A DNA stretch of 60,189 nt from Neptuniibacter pectenicola (GTDB lineage: Bacteria > Pseudomonadota > Gammaproteobacteria > Pseudomonadales > Balneatricaceae). The position numbers and the translations under genes were made by a program. The stretch lies in assembly GCF_001597735.1 (NCBI RefSeq), contig NZ_LUTS01000013.1:1-60189 (forward strand). The letters are read 5' to 3'. Within the stretch, counting starts at the first letter, position 1; each line of letters begins with the position of its first letter. This document shows positions 46,870 to 55,504 of the stretch, in pieces. The notes under the pieces were generated by a model. The model had not been told where the DNA came from, made no database searches, and worked only from the letters and a program-made list of their open reading frames with translations.

Positions 46870-48149
46870 TAAAGTGTTGCAAACACGCGGTCAGCGGCGG
46901 CGATGGTTGCTTCAATATCTTCTTGGGTATGCGCAGCAGAAATGAAGCCCGCTTCAAATGCCGACGGCGCTAAATAAACCCCTTGTTCTAACATGCCGTG
47001 GAAGAATGCAGAAAACTTATTCGCATCACACACCATGGTTTCAGAGAAGCTTGTCACCTGCGTTTGATCCGTAAAGAAAAGACCAAACATTCCGCCGACT
47101 TGGCTAGTCGTGAAAGGTACACCATTCGCCATGGCTACCGCTTCTAGTCCCTGAGTTAATAGTTCTGCTTTGGCGCTAAGCTGTTCGTAGAATCCCGGTG
47201 CAGAAATAGCATTTAGCATGGTTAAGCCTGCAGCCATAGCGAGGGGGTTGCCTGAAAGTGTGCCGGCTTGGTAGACCGGACCTAAAGGTGCAATATGAGA
47301 CATGATCTCTTTTTTGCCGCCAAATGCGCCAACAGGCAAACCACCACCGATGACTTTGCCTAAAGTGGTTAGATCAGGTTTGATATTGTAGACCGCTTGA
47401 GCGCCGCCTAAAGCAACACGGAAACCGGTCATGACTTCATCAAAAATAAGGACCGTACCGTATTCGTCACAGACCTCACGTAGTCCCTCTAAGAAACCAG
47501 GAACGGGAGGGATGCAGTTCATGTTGCCTGCAACAGGTTCCACAATAATACAAGCAATCTGATCACCGCATTCTGAGAAAGCGTTGCGTACACTGTCGAT
47601 ATCATTATAGGTCAGAGTGATGGTGTGCTCTGCCAGTGATGCCGGTACACCCGGTGAGCTTGGCTCACCTAGTGTCAGCATGCCTGAACCTGCTTTGACC
47701 AATAACGAATCTGAATGGCCATGGTAGCAGCCTTCAAATTTAATAATTTTGTCGCGTTTGGTAAAACCTCGGGCTAGGCGAATTGCGCTCATGGTGGCTT
47801 CTGTACCAGAGCTCACCATGCGAACCATCTCCATAGAGGGCATGATGTCGCATACTTTATCTGCCATCTCTATTTCGATTTCGGTTGGTGCGCCGAAACC
47901 TAGACCGTTATCCAATGACGCTTTTACAGCATCAATTACCGCCGTGTTGCAATGGCCTAGAATCATAGGTCCCCATGAACCTACGTAATCAATATATTTG
48001 TTGTCGTCTTCATCAAACAGATAAGCGCCTTGGCCTCGTTTAAAGAAGATGGGTGTGCCGCCCACGCCTTTGAATGCTCGAACAGGTGAGTTAACGCCAC
48101 CGGGAATATGGATTTGTGCAGCTTGGAAGAGTTCTTCTGAACGGGACAT
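46869..48149 (-). CDS. hemL: Glutamate-1-semialdehyde 2,1-aminomutase
   Basis: PLP enzyme making 5-aminolevulinate in the C5 haem pathway. 426 residues: [39 protein letters not shown], the DEVMTGFR metal/PLP segment and the lysine in [18 protein letters not shown]. Ends with the membrane-protein gene coupled by one base. Confidence 0.97.
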   Translation of the reverse strand: MSRSEELFQAAQIHIPGGVNSPVRAFKGVGGTPIFFKRGQGAYLFDEDDNKYIDYVGSWGPMILGHCNTAVIDAVKASLDNGLGFGAPTEIEIEMADKVCDIMPSMEMVRMVSSGTEATMSAIRLARGFTKRDKIIKFEGCYHGHSDSLLVKAGSGMLTLGEPSSPGVPASLAEHTITLTYNDIDSVRNAFSECGDQIACIIVEPVAGNMNCIPPVPGFLEGLREVCDEYGTVLIFDEVMTGFRVALGGAQAVYNIKPDLTTLGKVIGGGLPVGAFGGKKEIMSHIAPLGPVYQAGTLSGNPLAMAAGLTMLNAISAPGFYEQLSAKAELLTQGLEAVAMANGVPFTTSQVGGMFGLFFTDQTQVTSFSETMVCDANKFSAFFHGMLEQGVYLAPSAFEAGFISAAHTQEDIEATIAAADRVFATL

Positions 48150-48167
48150 CTGTCTACTCTCTGAAAT

Positions 48168-48815
48168 TCAGTTATTAAATTGCTGGTGGAAGTGTTGGGC
48201 GGTTGCTTCTATATCGTTCTGGGCATAAAGCGCGTGAATCACAGCAACCATATCCGCACCGGCAGCGATAATTTTGTTTGCATTATCCACGCTAATGCCG
48301 CCAATCGCCACTATTGGTAAGGTAAGTTTTTCTTTTGCTGAGTGTATAAGTTCGAGTGGCGCTGCTTTCGCATGAGGTTTTGTCTTCGATGGAAAGAATG
48401 CACCAAAGGCGACATAATCAGCGCCATCTAACGCCGCTTTTTCCGCCAGTGCTAGTGAGTCATGGCAGGTTACGCCAATAATGGCATTGGGGCCGAGGCG
48501 TGTTCTAGCATCTTTAATATTGCCGTCACTTTGGCCTAAATGAACCCCTGCGGCAGCGACAGTTTCTGCCAGCGCTACATCGTCATTAATGATTAATGGC
48601 ACAGCATAGCGTTGGCACAGATGGTTTAACGCGCTCGCTTCGCTCAGCCTTTTTTCCGAGTCGGATGATTTGTCTCGGTATTGGATCAGGGTAGCCCCAC
48701 CCATGAGGCTGCGTTCTACTTGTATCAGCATCTGATCAAGTGTTGGCATCAGGGTTGGGTCTGTGATGCCATATAACCCGCTTAAGGTGTATCTCATAAT
48801 AGTGTCATCGGTCAC
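48168..48815 (-). CDS. thiE: Thiamine-phosphate synthase
   Basis: Joins HMP-pyrophosphate and the thiazole phosphate. 215 residues from a GTG start at 48815; an ATG six codons later is equally possible since neither has a clear ribosome site. Motifs: LYGITDP, LIQYRDKSS, LIINDDVALA, GVHLGQSDG, VAFGAFFPSKTK, PIVAIGGIS. thiE-hemL adjacency also occurs in Pseudomonas. Confidence 0.95.
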   Translation of the reverse strand: MTDDTIMRYTLSGLYGITDPTLMPTLDQMLIQVERSLMGGATLIQYRDKSSDSEKRLSEASALNHLCQRYAVPLIINDDVALAETVAAAGVHLGQSDGNIKDARTRLGPNAIIGVTCHDSLALAEKAALDGADYVAFGAFFPSKTKPHAKAAPLELIHSAKEKLTLPIVAIGGISVDNANKIIAAGADMVAVIHALYAQNDIEATAQHFHQQFNN

Positions 48816-48817
48816 AA

Positions 48818-50542
48818 TTAGTTTTCGCGATAGAACGCTTCAATTTGGTCACGTGTAAGTAAACCAATAATATCCTGTGTGCTTGTTTCTATGCATAACG
48901 CCTCGACATTATGTTCGGCCATCAGGTCGAGCGCTTGTTGTAGCGTCGCTCTACTGTCGAGGGTACGTGTATCTAATCTAAGTGCGGGTACTTTCAGTAA
49001 ATCGATCAGCTCTTCATCTGAGTGGGTTTTCTGGATAGCCGTGTGTAAGTCGCCGGGGGATAGAAGCGTGTATGTGTCCTGTTCAGTTATGAGTAACCAG
49101 CTAGGCGAACTTTCGAGTGCTTTTGCTGCGCCTTGAGCTGAGATGACAGTGTCACTCTTAATGAAATTTTGATTCATTAACCGTTGTACGGAGGCGGAGT
49201 TGAGCATTTGAGTTAAGGGCCGGTAACGATAATCCATTCCCTGTAGATGCATGCTGATGACAAAAATAGAGGGCATTTTGAACACGTATCTGGCAATAAG
49301 GTTCGACACCACAATAGAGATCATAGCGGGAAATATGATGTTTGGATTGCCCGTTAGCTCAAGGATCGCGACTAACGCGGCCATCGGTGCATTAGTGACT
49401 GCAGCCATCATACTGCCCATGCCTAACAGAGCGTAAAAACCTGGGTGGGCAACGGTTTGGTTGACCGCAACGCCCCCTAATAGACCCAATAAACCGCCCG
49501 CCATCGCGCCAATAAAGAAGGTTGGTCCAATTAGGCCGGCAGGCATGCCGAGTCCAAGGACGATAGGGGTTAATAGGCATTTGGCGATAAGGATGCCTAA
49601 AAGTAAGCCGAACCCTATGTCGCCTTGTAGGGCGGAGGTGACTGTGTCATAGCCCATTCCCATGACTTGAGGGTAGAAAATGGCAACGATTCCTGTGATT
49701 AAGCCGGCCAACATCAGCCTAGATTTATAGCCCAATGTCGATTTATTCGACCAGGTCATAGCTGCTCTCATTAAGGCGATAAAAGCGACGGCGAGTAGAC
49801 CAATAATGCCGCCCAAAAATGCGACATAAGGGATCTCGTGCAGTGATTCGATCTGCATGGTGGGGACGGTGAGTGCCCATGCATTGCCAAACATAAATTG
49901 AACGACTAATGCACCGGTCGCTGCTGAGACCATAACGGGCATAAAGCCGATGACCGTATATTCTAGAAGCACCACTTCCATCGCAAAAACAACCCCTGCT
50001 AGGGGCGTGTTAAACGTTGCCGCAATACCTGCTGCGGCACCGCAGCCCACTAAAATTCTCAAGGTGTTGTTGGGAAGGTTAAGCCGTTGGCCTAGTTGGC
50101 TTCCGCACGCTGCGCCTAAATGTATGGCGGGCCCTTCTTTACCAACGGAGTGCCCAAATAGCAGTGCAAGAACAGCGACAAAAAACTGAATAATTGCATT
50201 TGTTATAGGGAGGTAGCCCTGATGGTATGCCATGCGCTCAAGCAAGTGAGTAATACCTACTTTTCGTTTGAGCGGCGTTACCCGTGACAAAATAGCGATG
50301 AGCACTAAGCTGCCGATAATCGGTAGTAGAAAGTGAAGCCAAGTGGGTAGGCCTTCAAAGTTCTCGCTTTGTTGATTGGGCAGTAGATGTTCTAACGGGG
50401 TTTCAAGTAGCGTTCGGAATAAGCCGAGTACTAAGCCGCAAACAAGACCGCATAGCACGCCTAATATGACCATCTGAGGGAGCGCTTCACCGTACGCGAG
50501 TCGATGGCGAAACTGTTTCATGGAAAATGTGTTTCGAAACAT
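48818..50542 (-). CDS. ClC-family chloride channel with CBS domains
   Basis: 574 residues: ClC membrane domain (about 20-440) followed by two CBS repeats. The gating glutamate is Glu136 in GKEGPAIH. At the position of the proton glutamate of E. coli ClcA (Glu203) the sequence reads Glu189-Val190, that is valine, as in channel-type ClCs. The selectivity-filter loop near 94-98 reads KVGITH where ClcA has GSGIP. Predicted to pass chloride (or another anion) passively; the CBS pair may sense nucleotides. Only two bases separate its stop from thiE. Confidence 0.88.
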   Translation of the reverse strand: MFRNTFSMKQFRHRLAYGEALPQMVILGVLCGLVCGLVLGLFRTLLETPLEHLLPNQQSENFEGLPTWLHFLLPIIGSLVLIAILSRVTPLKRKVGITHLLERMAYHQGYLPITNAIIQFFVAVLALLFGHSVGKEGPAIHLGAACGSQLGQRLNLPNNTLRILVGCGAAAGIAATFNTPLAGVVFAMEVVLLEYTVIGFMPVMVSAATGALVVQFMFGNAWALTVPTMQIESLHEIPYVAFLGGIIGLLAVAFIALMRAAMTWSNKSTLGYKSRLMLAGLITGIVAIFYPQVMGMGYDTVTSALQGDIGFGLLLGILIAKCLLTPIVLGLGMPAGLIGPTFFIGAMAGGLLGLLGGVAVNQTVAHPGFYALLGMGSMMAAVTNAPMAALVAILELTGNPNIIFPAMISIVVSNLIARYVFKMPSIFVISMHLQGMDYRYRPLTQMLNSASVQRLMNQNFIKSDTVISAQGAAKALESSPSWLLITEQDTYTLLSPGDLHTAIQKTHSDEELIDLLKVPALRLDTRTLDSRATLQQALDLMAEHNVEALCIETSTQDIIGLLTRDQIEAFYREN

Positions 50543-50703
50543 TATATTACTTACTTAATTGAATGGTCTGTGCGTGACGGCTTAGCCCTAGTATACGTCA
50601 ACAGTACATCAACGCTAAGTGCTTGTAGTGTGGTTTTTGCGGTGTCAGATCATATTGCTATCAAAATAGCCTAGGGTGATTAGGGTAAGTGCCTATTTAG
50701 GTG

Positions 50704-50763
50704 AGCGTGATCTATCACGCTGGCAGTATGAACGACGGGGTAAGGTATGCGGCATACCTTACC
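50704..50763. repeat. Two palindromes upstream of the ClC gene
   Basis: AGCGTGAT-CT-ATCACGCT (50704-50721) and GGTAAGGTATGC-G-GCATACCTTACC (50739-50763). Both are perfect. No T run follows either, so they are not obvious terminators. No gene is seen in 50543-50839. Confidence 0.6.
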
Positions 50764-50839
50764 TGCTAGGTGCAATGGTTTGCTCCTGATCGGCTTGTCT
50801 CGTTCGCTGTACATTATTGATGTTTGGCGTTCTTGAGAT

Positions 50840-51040
50840 TTAACCTAAGACATGTGAAATATAAATTTTTGCAGTGATTGCAAAAAGTGTTAAGCCTGTT
50901 ATTAAACCTAAAAAGATAGTTCGTCCCTCCCTGTTTGCACCGGCCTTAAGTGATACGTGCCATACGCTCCAGAGCTTAAAAATAATCATCCCTATCACTG
51001 CAAAAAAGACAACTATTTCACCGGTAGACCAAATGACCAT
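50840..51040 (-). CDS. Small two-helix membrane protein of unknown function
   Basis: 66 residues with hydrophobic segments at about 8-27 and 42-62, separated by a Lys/Arg loop (SLKAGANREGR). Not recognised. It is divergent from the hemerythrin gene, sharing a 104-bp control region with two NsrR-size palindromes, so it may belong to the nitric-oxide response. Confidence 0.6.
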   Translation of the reverse strand: MVIWSTGEIVVFFAVIGMIIFKLWSVWHVSLKAGANREGRTIFLGLITGLTLFAITAKIYISHVLG

Positions 51041-51053
51041 TGTGCATTCCTTT

Positions 51054-51082
51054 TATAATATTCATTTGACATGAATATTATA
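51054..51082. promoter_or_regulatory. Palindrome A in the hemerythrin divergent promoter
   Basis: TATAATATTCAT and ATGAATATTATA flank TTGAC: perfect 12-bp arms. The inner 23 bp (AATATTCAT...ATGAATATT) have the length of an NsrR site. Confidence 0.55.
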
Positions 51083-51089
51083 TCTAAAT

Positions 51090-51112
51090 AACATGTATTT
51101 CAAATAAACATT
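51090..51112. promoter_or_regulatory. NsrR-like site B
   Basis: AACATGTATTT-C-AAATAAACATT follows the 11-1-11 NsrR pattern (AAnATGYATTT-N-AAATRCATnTT) with 8 of 11 symmetric positions. nsrR is encoded 2 kb away. Confidence 0.5.
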
Positions 51113-51144
51113 ATTAGGTTCGCATCGTTAGATGGAGTGAGATT

Positions 51145-51528
51145 GTGAAAAGATCAGAAATTCTTAAGCCTTTAAGTCGAGAGCATCATGTGGCATTGGT
51201 ACATGCAAAGCGCTTGTTAGCGTTTTCTGAGCAAGATGCTGACGCGATGTTGAGTTATTGGCAGGAGGTACGTACCGCTGTGCTCGCTGACCTTAATCGT
51301 CACTTTGAGGAGGAAGAGTTATTGGTTCAGGACATTGATGAGCCATTGTTAGAGCGTTTTCACGATGAGCACCGTCAATTACGAGGGTTAATGCAGACCG
51401 ATAATGTCAAACAGCTAACGATCTTTGCCATGTTGCTGACCGACCATATCCGCTTTGAAGAGCGTGAGCTGTTTCCTTGTTTGGAAACGCTTCATTACAA
51501 CATTTTAGACCGAAATAGAGTGAGCTGA
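51145..51528 (+). CDS. Hemerythrin-like HHE-domain protein
   Basis: 127 residues, all-helical HHE domain with iron-ligand candidates in SREHH, NRHFEEEE, RFHDEHRQL and DHIRFEERELFP. HHE proteins bind di-iron and act in oxygen, NO or oxidative stress handling. GTG start with GGAG seven bases upstream. Lies between NsrR-like palindromes and hmp, so a nitrosative-stress role is likely. Confidence 0.85.
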   Translation: MKRSEILKPLSREHHVALVHAKRLLAFSEQDADAMLSYWQEVRTAVLADLNRHFEEEELLVQDIDEPLLERFHDEHRQLRGLMQTDNVKQLTIFAMLLTDHIRFEERELFPCLETLHYNILDRNRVS

Positions 51529-51594
51529 CGTGTAATTTCAGCGCCTCTTTCATGTGAAATAAAACCTCAAACTTTTTAGACAGTAAGGGTGGTT

Positions 51595-52800
51595 ATGCAA
51601 ACTGAAACAATGACCATTGTGAAATCGACTGTGCCTGTTATTCAGGCATCGGGTGAAGCGATCACAACGCATTTTTATGGGCTGCTATTTGCGGAAAATC
51701 CAGAATTGCAGCATGTGTTTAATATGGCTAGCCAGGCCAGTGGACGCCAGCAATCAACCTTGGCGGCAGCTATTTTAGGCTATGCTGCGAATATTGATAA
51801 CCTTGGCGCATTAGGGGGGACGGTCGAAAAAATTGCGACAAAACATTTTAGCCTTGATATTACTCCTGCTCAGTATGAGATCGTTGGGCGAAACTTACTG
51901 AAGGCGATTCGTGATGTGCTTGGCGCCGATGTGGCGACTGATAATGTCTTAAATGCGTGGGCAGAGGCTTACCAGCAGCTAGCGGATATCTTGATTGGGC
52001 GAGAACAACAGCTTTATGCGGACGCCGAGGTTGAAGGCTGGGCTGGGTTTAAGGCATTTAATGTGAGCCGTATCGTTGAGGAGAGTGAAGATATTCGTTC
52101 AATCTACCTAACGCCGGTAGACGGTAAGCCGCTGCCTTCTTATCGTGCGGGGCAGTTTCTGAGCATTAAAATCGCTAACCCTGAATGGGAACATGAAGAG
52201 ATTCGCCAATACAGTCTTTCTGATTGCCACTCTCCTGATGGGTACCGTATATCGGTTAAGCGAGAGCCTGCGCCATCGGCTGAAATCCCTGAGGGGCGTG
52301 TGTCGAACTATTTGCATACGCAATTGGAGGTGGGTAGCCGTTTGGCTATTCATGTACCAGGGGGCGATCTCTTTTTGAAAGAGAATAGCCGGCCGGTTGT
52401 GTTGATAAGTGGCGGTGTAGGTATTACTCCGATGCTCAGCATGTTGAATGAGATGTTGGCGAATAAAGATACTCGCCCCGTCGTGTGGTTGCATGGCACC
52501 CGTAATCGTAACACCCATGCATTTGCACAGCATATGGCAAAGGTGAAACGGAATTTTCCTGAATTGACGATCCTCACGTTTTACGACGATATTTCGGGGG
52601 CTCAAGAGGGGATCGATTACGATAGTCAGGGGTATATTACATCGGACTGGCTGGAGCGCTGTTGCCCCGCCGATGCTGAGTATTACTTCTGTGGTCCTTT
52701 GCCCTTTATGAAGGCGATCTACCGGCAGTTGAAAGCACTGCATATTGAGGATGCGCGGCTTCACTATGAAGTATTTGGGCCGGGAGAAAGCTTGAATTGA
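51595..52800 (+). CDS. hmp: Flavohaemoprotein (nitric oxide dioxygenase)
   Basis: Converts NO to nitrate with NAD(P)H. 401 residues: a globin domain (about 1-140; distal Tyr28 and Gln52/53, proximal His84 in ATKHFSLDIT), a FAD domain (IRQYSL) and a NAD domain (SGGVGITPM, YYFCGPLPFM). ATG at 51595 with AAGG six bases upstream. Follows the hemerythrin gene; a strong terminator lies at 52982-53013. Confidence 0.95.
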   Translation: MQTETMTIVKSTVPVIQASGEAITTHFYGLLFAENPELQHVFNMASQASGRQQSTLAAAILGYAANIDNLGALGGTVEKIATKHFSLDITPAQYEIVGRNLLKAIRDVLGADVATDNVLNAWAEAYQQLADILIGREQQLYADAEVEGWAGFKAFNVSRIVEESEDIRSIYLTPVDGKPLPSYRAGQFLSIKIANPEWEHEEIRQYSLSDCHSPDGYRISVKREPAPSAEIPEGRVSNYLHTQLEVGSRLAIHVPGGDLFLKENSRPVVLISGGVGITPMLSMLNEMLANKDTRPVVWLHGTRNRNTHAFAQHMAKVKRNFPELTILTFYDDISGAQEGIDYDSQGYITSDWLERCCPADAEYYFCGPLPFMKAIYRQLKALHIEDARLHYEVFGPGESLN

Positions 52801-52838
52801 GTAAGGCTTAACGTCTGTTGCAAAAATAGAGTCTCTGC

Positions 52839-52976
52839 ATGCGTTATATTTTAGTTGTTCTGTGTGGGTACCGATCAATAAAATATGTGGCGTTACCTTT
52901 ATCCACAATCGGCGGCGCTGGTGGTGTGCTGGTATTGTTGCCTGCGGGGTTTCTGATCGCTTCTGCTATTGCATGA
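52839..52976 (+). CDS. Possible 45-residue hydrophobic peptide
   Basis: An ATG frame of 45 codons in the hmp-nsrR gap ends with a single membrane-like stretch (GGAGGVLVLLPAGFLIASAIA). There is no clear ribosome-binding site. It may be a real small membrane protein or chance. Confidence 0.22.
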   Translation: MRYILVVLCGYRSIKYVALPLSTIGGAGGVLVLLPAGFLIASAIA

Positions 52977-52981
52977 CAATT

Positions 52982-53013
52982 AAACGGGGTATAGTTGTTT
53001 ATACCCCGTTTTT
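52982..53013 (+). terminator. hmp terminator
   Basis: AAACGGGGTATA (52982-52993), GTTGTT, TATACCCCGTTT (53000-53011), then T: a perfect 12-bp stem. It lies 32 bp before nsrR. Confidence 0.92.
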
Positions 53014-53044
53014 ATTAGATATATGAATCGCTTCAGGAGTGTCT

Positions 53045-53473
53045 ATGAGATTAAGCGCTTTTACCGACTTTGGTCTGCGAACGTTGATTTATCTTGCCAG
53101 TTTAGAAGAAAAACGCTTAAGCAGCGTAGGTGAAGTATCTTCTGTTTATCAGGTCTCTCAAAGCCATATGGTTAAAGTGATTGGGCAGTTGGCAAAGTTG
53201 GGTTATGTGCAAACGATTCGCGGTAAAAATGGCGGCATCCGATTGGGAATGACACCTGATATGATCAATATTGGTGAAGTTATCGAACAGTTGGAAAATC
53301 ATCTAGATGGTGTCGACTGTCTTTCAACTGATTGTCAGTTGCTGCCTTGCTGTGAGTTAAAAAAGGCGCTGACGGAGGGGATGAAAGCATTTACGGATAC
53401 GATGCGTAAATACACTTTAGAGGATCTGACGGCTAATAAACATGACCTGATTCCGTTACTCCGGGTGAGTTAA
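53045..53473 (+). CDS. nsrR: Rrf2-family nitric-oxide-sensing repressor NsrR
   Basis: 143 residues: a winged helix with LSAFTDFGLRTLIYLA and the recognition region SQSHMVKVIGQLAKLGYV, then iron-sulfur ligands Cys92, Cys97 and Cys102 (or 103) in the pattern C-x4-C-x4-CC. The spacing fits NsrR and not IscR. NO damage to the cluster releases repression of genes such as hmp next door. ATG at 53045 with AGGAG five bases upstream; a GTG two codons before is less likely. Confidence 0.92.
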   Translation: MRLSAFTDFGLRTLIYLASLEEKRLSSVGEVSSVYQVSQSHMVKVIGQLAKLGYVQTIRGKNGGIRLGMTPDMINIGEVIEQLENHLDGVDCLSTDCQLLPCCELKKALTEGMKAFTDTMRKYTLEDLTANKHDLIPLLRVS

Positions 53474-53856
53474 TTAAGGTATGCCCCGCACCGTTGGTTA
53501 CGTTGATTTGTCGGTAAGTTTTTTGCTACGTGGTTCTCTATAGTTCATCTCCTTTCTTGTTATCGATCGTATTCCCTGTTTTTGCGTAATCCCCTCTGCT
53601 TCTTTTATATCTAGTTAAACGTTATCTTGTTGTCTCTTACTTGAGGAGTTCTGCTGTTCAGTAGGTCGATAGGGGAGCTTGTTGTTGTGGGTAAGATGGC
53701 GCGACTCTGCCTTATGCCATATTTTATGGGTGGTTTATGCGCTTGCTGTTATTTTTGGGTAAATGTATTTCAAATCGCTTATTTAGTAGTTATCGGGCTA
53801 ACGCTTTGTAGTAATATATATCATTCGTTTTTTTTTTACGCTTATGAGAGGTCTTT
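53474..53856. other. Intergenic region before argC
   Basis: 383 bp, T-rich, with no convincing frame. ATGTATTTCAAAT at 53763-53775 repeats 13 bases of NsrR-like site B, but the right half is poor. T10 lies just ahead of the argC ribosome site. No ARG box was recognised. Confidence 0.5.
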
Positions 53857-54891
53857 GTGATTAAGGTAGGTATTGTCGGTGGCACAGGGTATACAGGCGT
53901 AGAGTTACTACGTTTGTTGGCAAATCATCCCGAAGCTGTGGTTGAGGTAATCACTTCTCGATCAGAGGAGGGTATTAGCGTAGCTGACATGTATCCTAAT
54001 CTCCGAGGCATTTATGACCTTAAGTTTTCGGTGCCTGATGTTAAAACGCTAAGCGCGTGTGATGTTGTGTTTTTTGCTACACCTCATGGTGTTGCTATGA
54101 AAATGGCGGCAGAGCTTATTGATAATGGTGTCAAAGTTATCGATTTAGGCGCAGATTTCAGAATTAAAGACCTCGATGTTTGGTCGCAGTGGTATGGGAT
54201 GGAACATACCTCGCCAGAGATGGCTGAACTGGCTGTGTATGGTTTGCCTGAAGTCAACCGTGCGCAAATTAAAGACGCAAAATTGATCGCGTGTCCTGGC
54301 TGTTACCCGACAGCGACGCAGCTTGCGTTTCTACCCTTATTAGAGAATAAACTGATCGATCATCGTCGTCTTATCGCTGATTGTAAGTCCGGTGTGAGCG
54401 GTGGTGGCCGAGGTGCAAAAGTCGGTATGCTAATGTGTGAAGCCAGTGAAAGCATGATGGCCTATGGGGTTCATGGGCATCGACATTTGCCAGAAATTAA
54501 GCAAGGTTTAGCGCTGGTGGCAGAACGGCCCGTGCACTTGACCTTCGTGCCCCATTTGACACCCATGATTCGGGGTATTCACTCTACCTGTTACGGGGTG
54601 CTAAAAGATCCTGTTGATCATGATTTGCAGCGTTTGTTTGAAGAGCGTTATGCCAATGAGCCATTTGTTGATGTGATGCCTGCTGGTAGCCACCCTCAAA
54701 CACGAAGTGTTAAAGGCGGCAATATGTGCCGTATTAGCATTCATCGTCCGCAAAATGACGATACTGTAGTCGTTTTGTCGGTTATTGATAATTTGGTGAA
54801 AGGGGCTGCGGGCCAAGCTATCCAGAATATGAATATTATGTTTGGTATTGATGAGGCCTCAGGGCTCAATGTTGTCGGCTTAATGCCTTAA
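53857..54891 (+). CDS. argC: N-acetyl-gamma-glutamyl-phosphate reductase
   Basis: Third step of arginine synthesis. 344 residues with [17 protein letters not shown] (NADP site), catalytic Cys149 in [13 protein letters not shown] and the HGHRHLPEI histidine. GTG start with GAGAGG upstream. In Pseudomonas argC likewise stands a little ahead of erpA and anmK. Confidence 0.97.
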   Translation: MIKVGIVGGTGYTGVELLRLLANHPEAVVEVITSRSEEGISVADMYPNLRGIYDLKFSVPDVKTLSACDVVFFATPHGVAMKMAAELIDNGVKVIDLGADFRIKDLDVWSQWYGMEHTSPEMAELAVYGLPEVNRAQIKDAKLIACPGCYPTATQLAFLPLLENKLIDHRRLIADCKSGVSGGGRGAKVGMLMCEASESMMAYGVHGHRHLPEIKQGLALVAERPVHLTFVPHLTPMIRGIHSTCYGVLKDPVDHDLQRLFEERYANEPFVDVMPAGSHPQTRSVKGGNMCRISIHRPQNDDTVVVLSVIDNLVKGAAGQAIQNMNIMFGIDEASGLNVVGLMP

Positions 54892-54924
54892 TACTTGACT
54901 AAATTGGTTGGTTAAGGTGATAAT

Positions 54925-54950
54925 TACACTCTACCTGTGGGTAGGGTGTA
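54925..54950 (+). terminator. Stem-loop after argC
   Basis: TACACTCTACC (54925-54935) pairs with GGTAGGGTGTA (54940-54950), one G-U included, around TGTG; a weak TATTTAAA tail follows. Confidence 0.55.
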
Positions 54951-54962
54951 TATTTAAACAGA

Positions 54963-54986
54963 GGTAGCTGTAATCAATCAGCTACC
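54963..54986. repeat. 8-bp inverted repeat in erpA leader
   Basis: GGTAGCTG (54963-54970) and CAGCTACC (54979-54986) with an 8-base loop TAATCAAT. No T run. Operator or leader hairpin. Confidence 0.5.
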
Positions 54987-55011
54987 GATATAGCTCCTAT
55001 GCTCATATACT

Positions 55012-55040
55012 AAGTACCTTAAAGTACCTAAAAAGTACCT
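55012..55040. repeat. Three AAGTACCT direct repeats before erpA
   Basis: AAGTACCT at 55012-55019, 55022-55029 and 55033-55040 (10 and 11 bp steps), ending 13 bp before the erpA ATG. The one-turn phasing suggests a protein-binding array; it does not look like a known IscR site. Confidence 0.65.
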
Positions 55041-55053
55041 AGAAGAAGTATCT

Positions 55054-55410
55054 ATGATAGAAACTGTTGATCCAAGTCTAGAGTCTCCGATGTTATTCAC
55101 AGAGGCTGCGGCTGCAAAAGTAAAATCTCTTATCGATGAAGAGGAAAACGATAGCTTAAAACTACGTGTGTTTATCACAGGTGGTGGTTGTGCTGGTTTC
55201 TCTTACGGTTTTACGTTTGATGAGCAGGCTGCTGAAGATGATACGGTTGTTGAGCGCGATGGCGTGACAATGGTCGTAGACCCTATGAGTTTCCAGTATC
55301 TAGCGGGCGCTGAGGTGGATTTTAAAGAGGGGTTACAGGGGTCTCAGTTTGTTATCAATAACCCAAATGCAACAACAACCTGTGGTTGCGGTTCCTCCTT
55401 CTCTATTTGA
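55054..55410 (+). CDS. erpA: A-type iron-sulfur carrier ErpA
   Basis: Carries and inserts Fe-S clusters, essential in many gammaproteobacteria. 118 residues with [17 protein letters not shown] (Cys46) and C-terminal [10 protein letters not shown] (Cys110, Cys112). Ribosome site AGAAG. Confidence 0.95.
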   Translation: MIETVDPSLESPMLFTEAAAAKVKSLIDEEENDSLKLRVFITGGGCAGFSYGFTFDEQAAEDDTVVERDGVTMVVDPMSFQYLAGAEVDFKEGLQGSQFVINNPNATTTCGCGSSFSI

Positions 55411-55423
55411 TCCTGATCATTAG

Positions 55424-55448
55424 GGCTATGGATGATTGATTCATAGCC
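55424..55448 (+). terminator. Stem-loop after erpA
   Basis: GGCTATGGAT (55424-55433) pairs with ATTCATAGCC (55439-55448), ten pairs including one G-U, loop GATTG; weak T content follows. Confidence 0.5.
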
Positions 55449-55504
55449 TATTCATATCTCCTCTGCTCTGATATAAAAGATAAATATCCCTTTAAGGAGA
55501 GCGT

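Noticed and set aside
50704-50721. CRP site upstream of the ClC gene
   Set aside because: GTGA and TCAC are separated by 4 bases; CRP needs 6.
52108-52908. 266-codon minus-strand frame inside hmp
   Set aside because: It is a shadow of hmp, whose domains and catalytic residues are unambiguous on the plus strand.
55012-55040. IscR type 1 site before erpA
   Set aside because: The AAGTACCT direct repeats do not fit the palindromic ATAnnYGACTnnnnnAGTCRnnTAT pattern.
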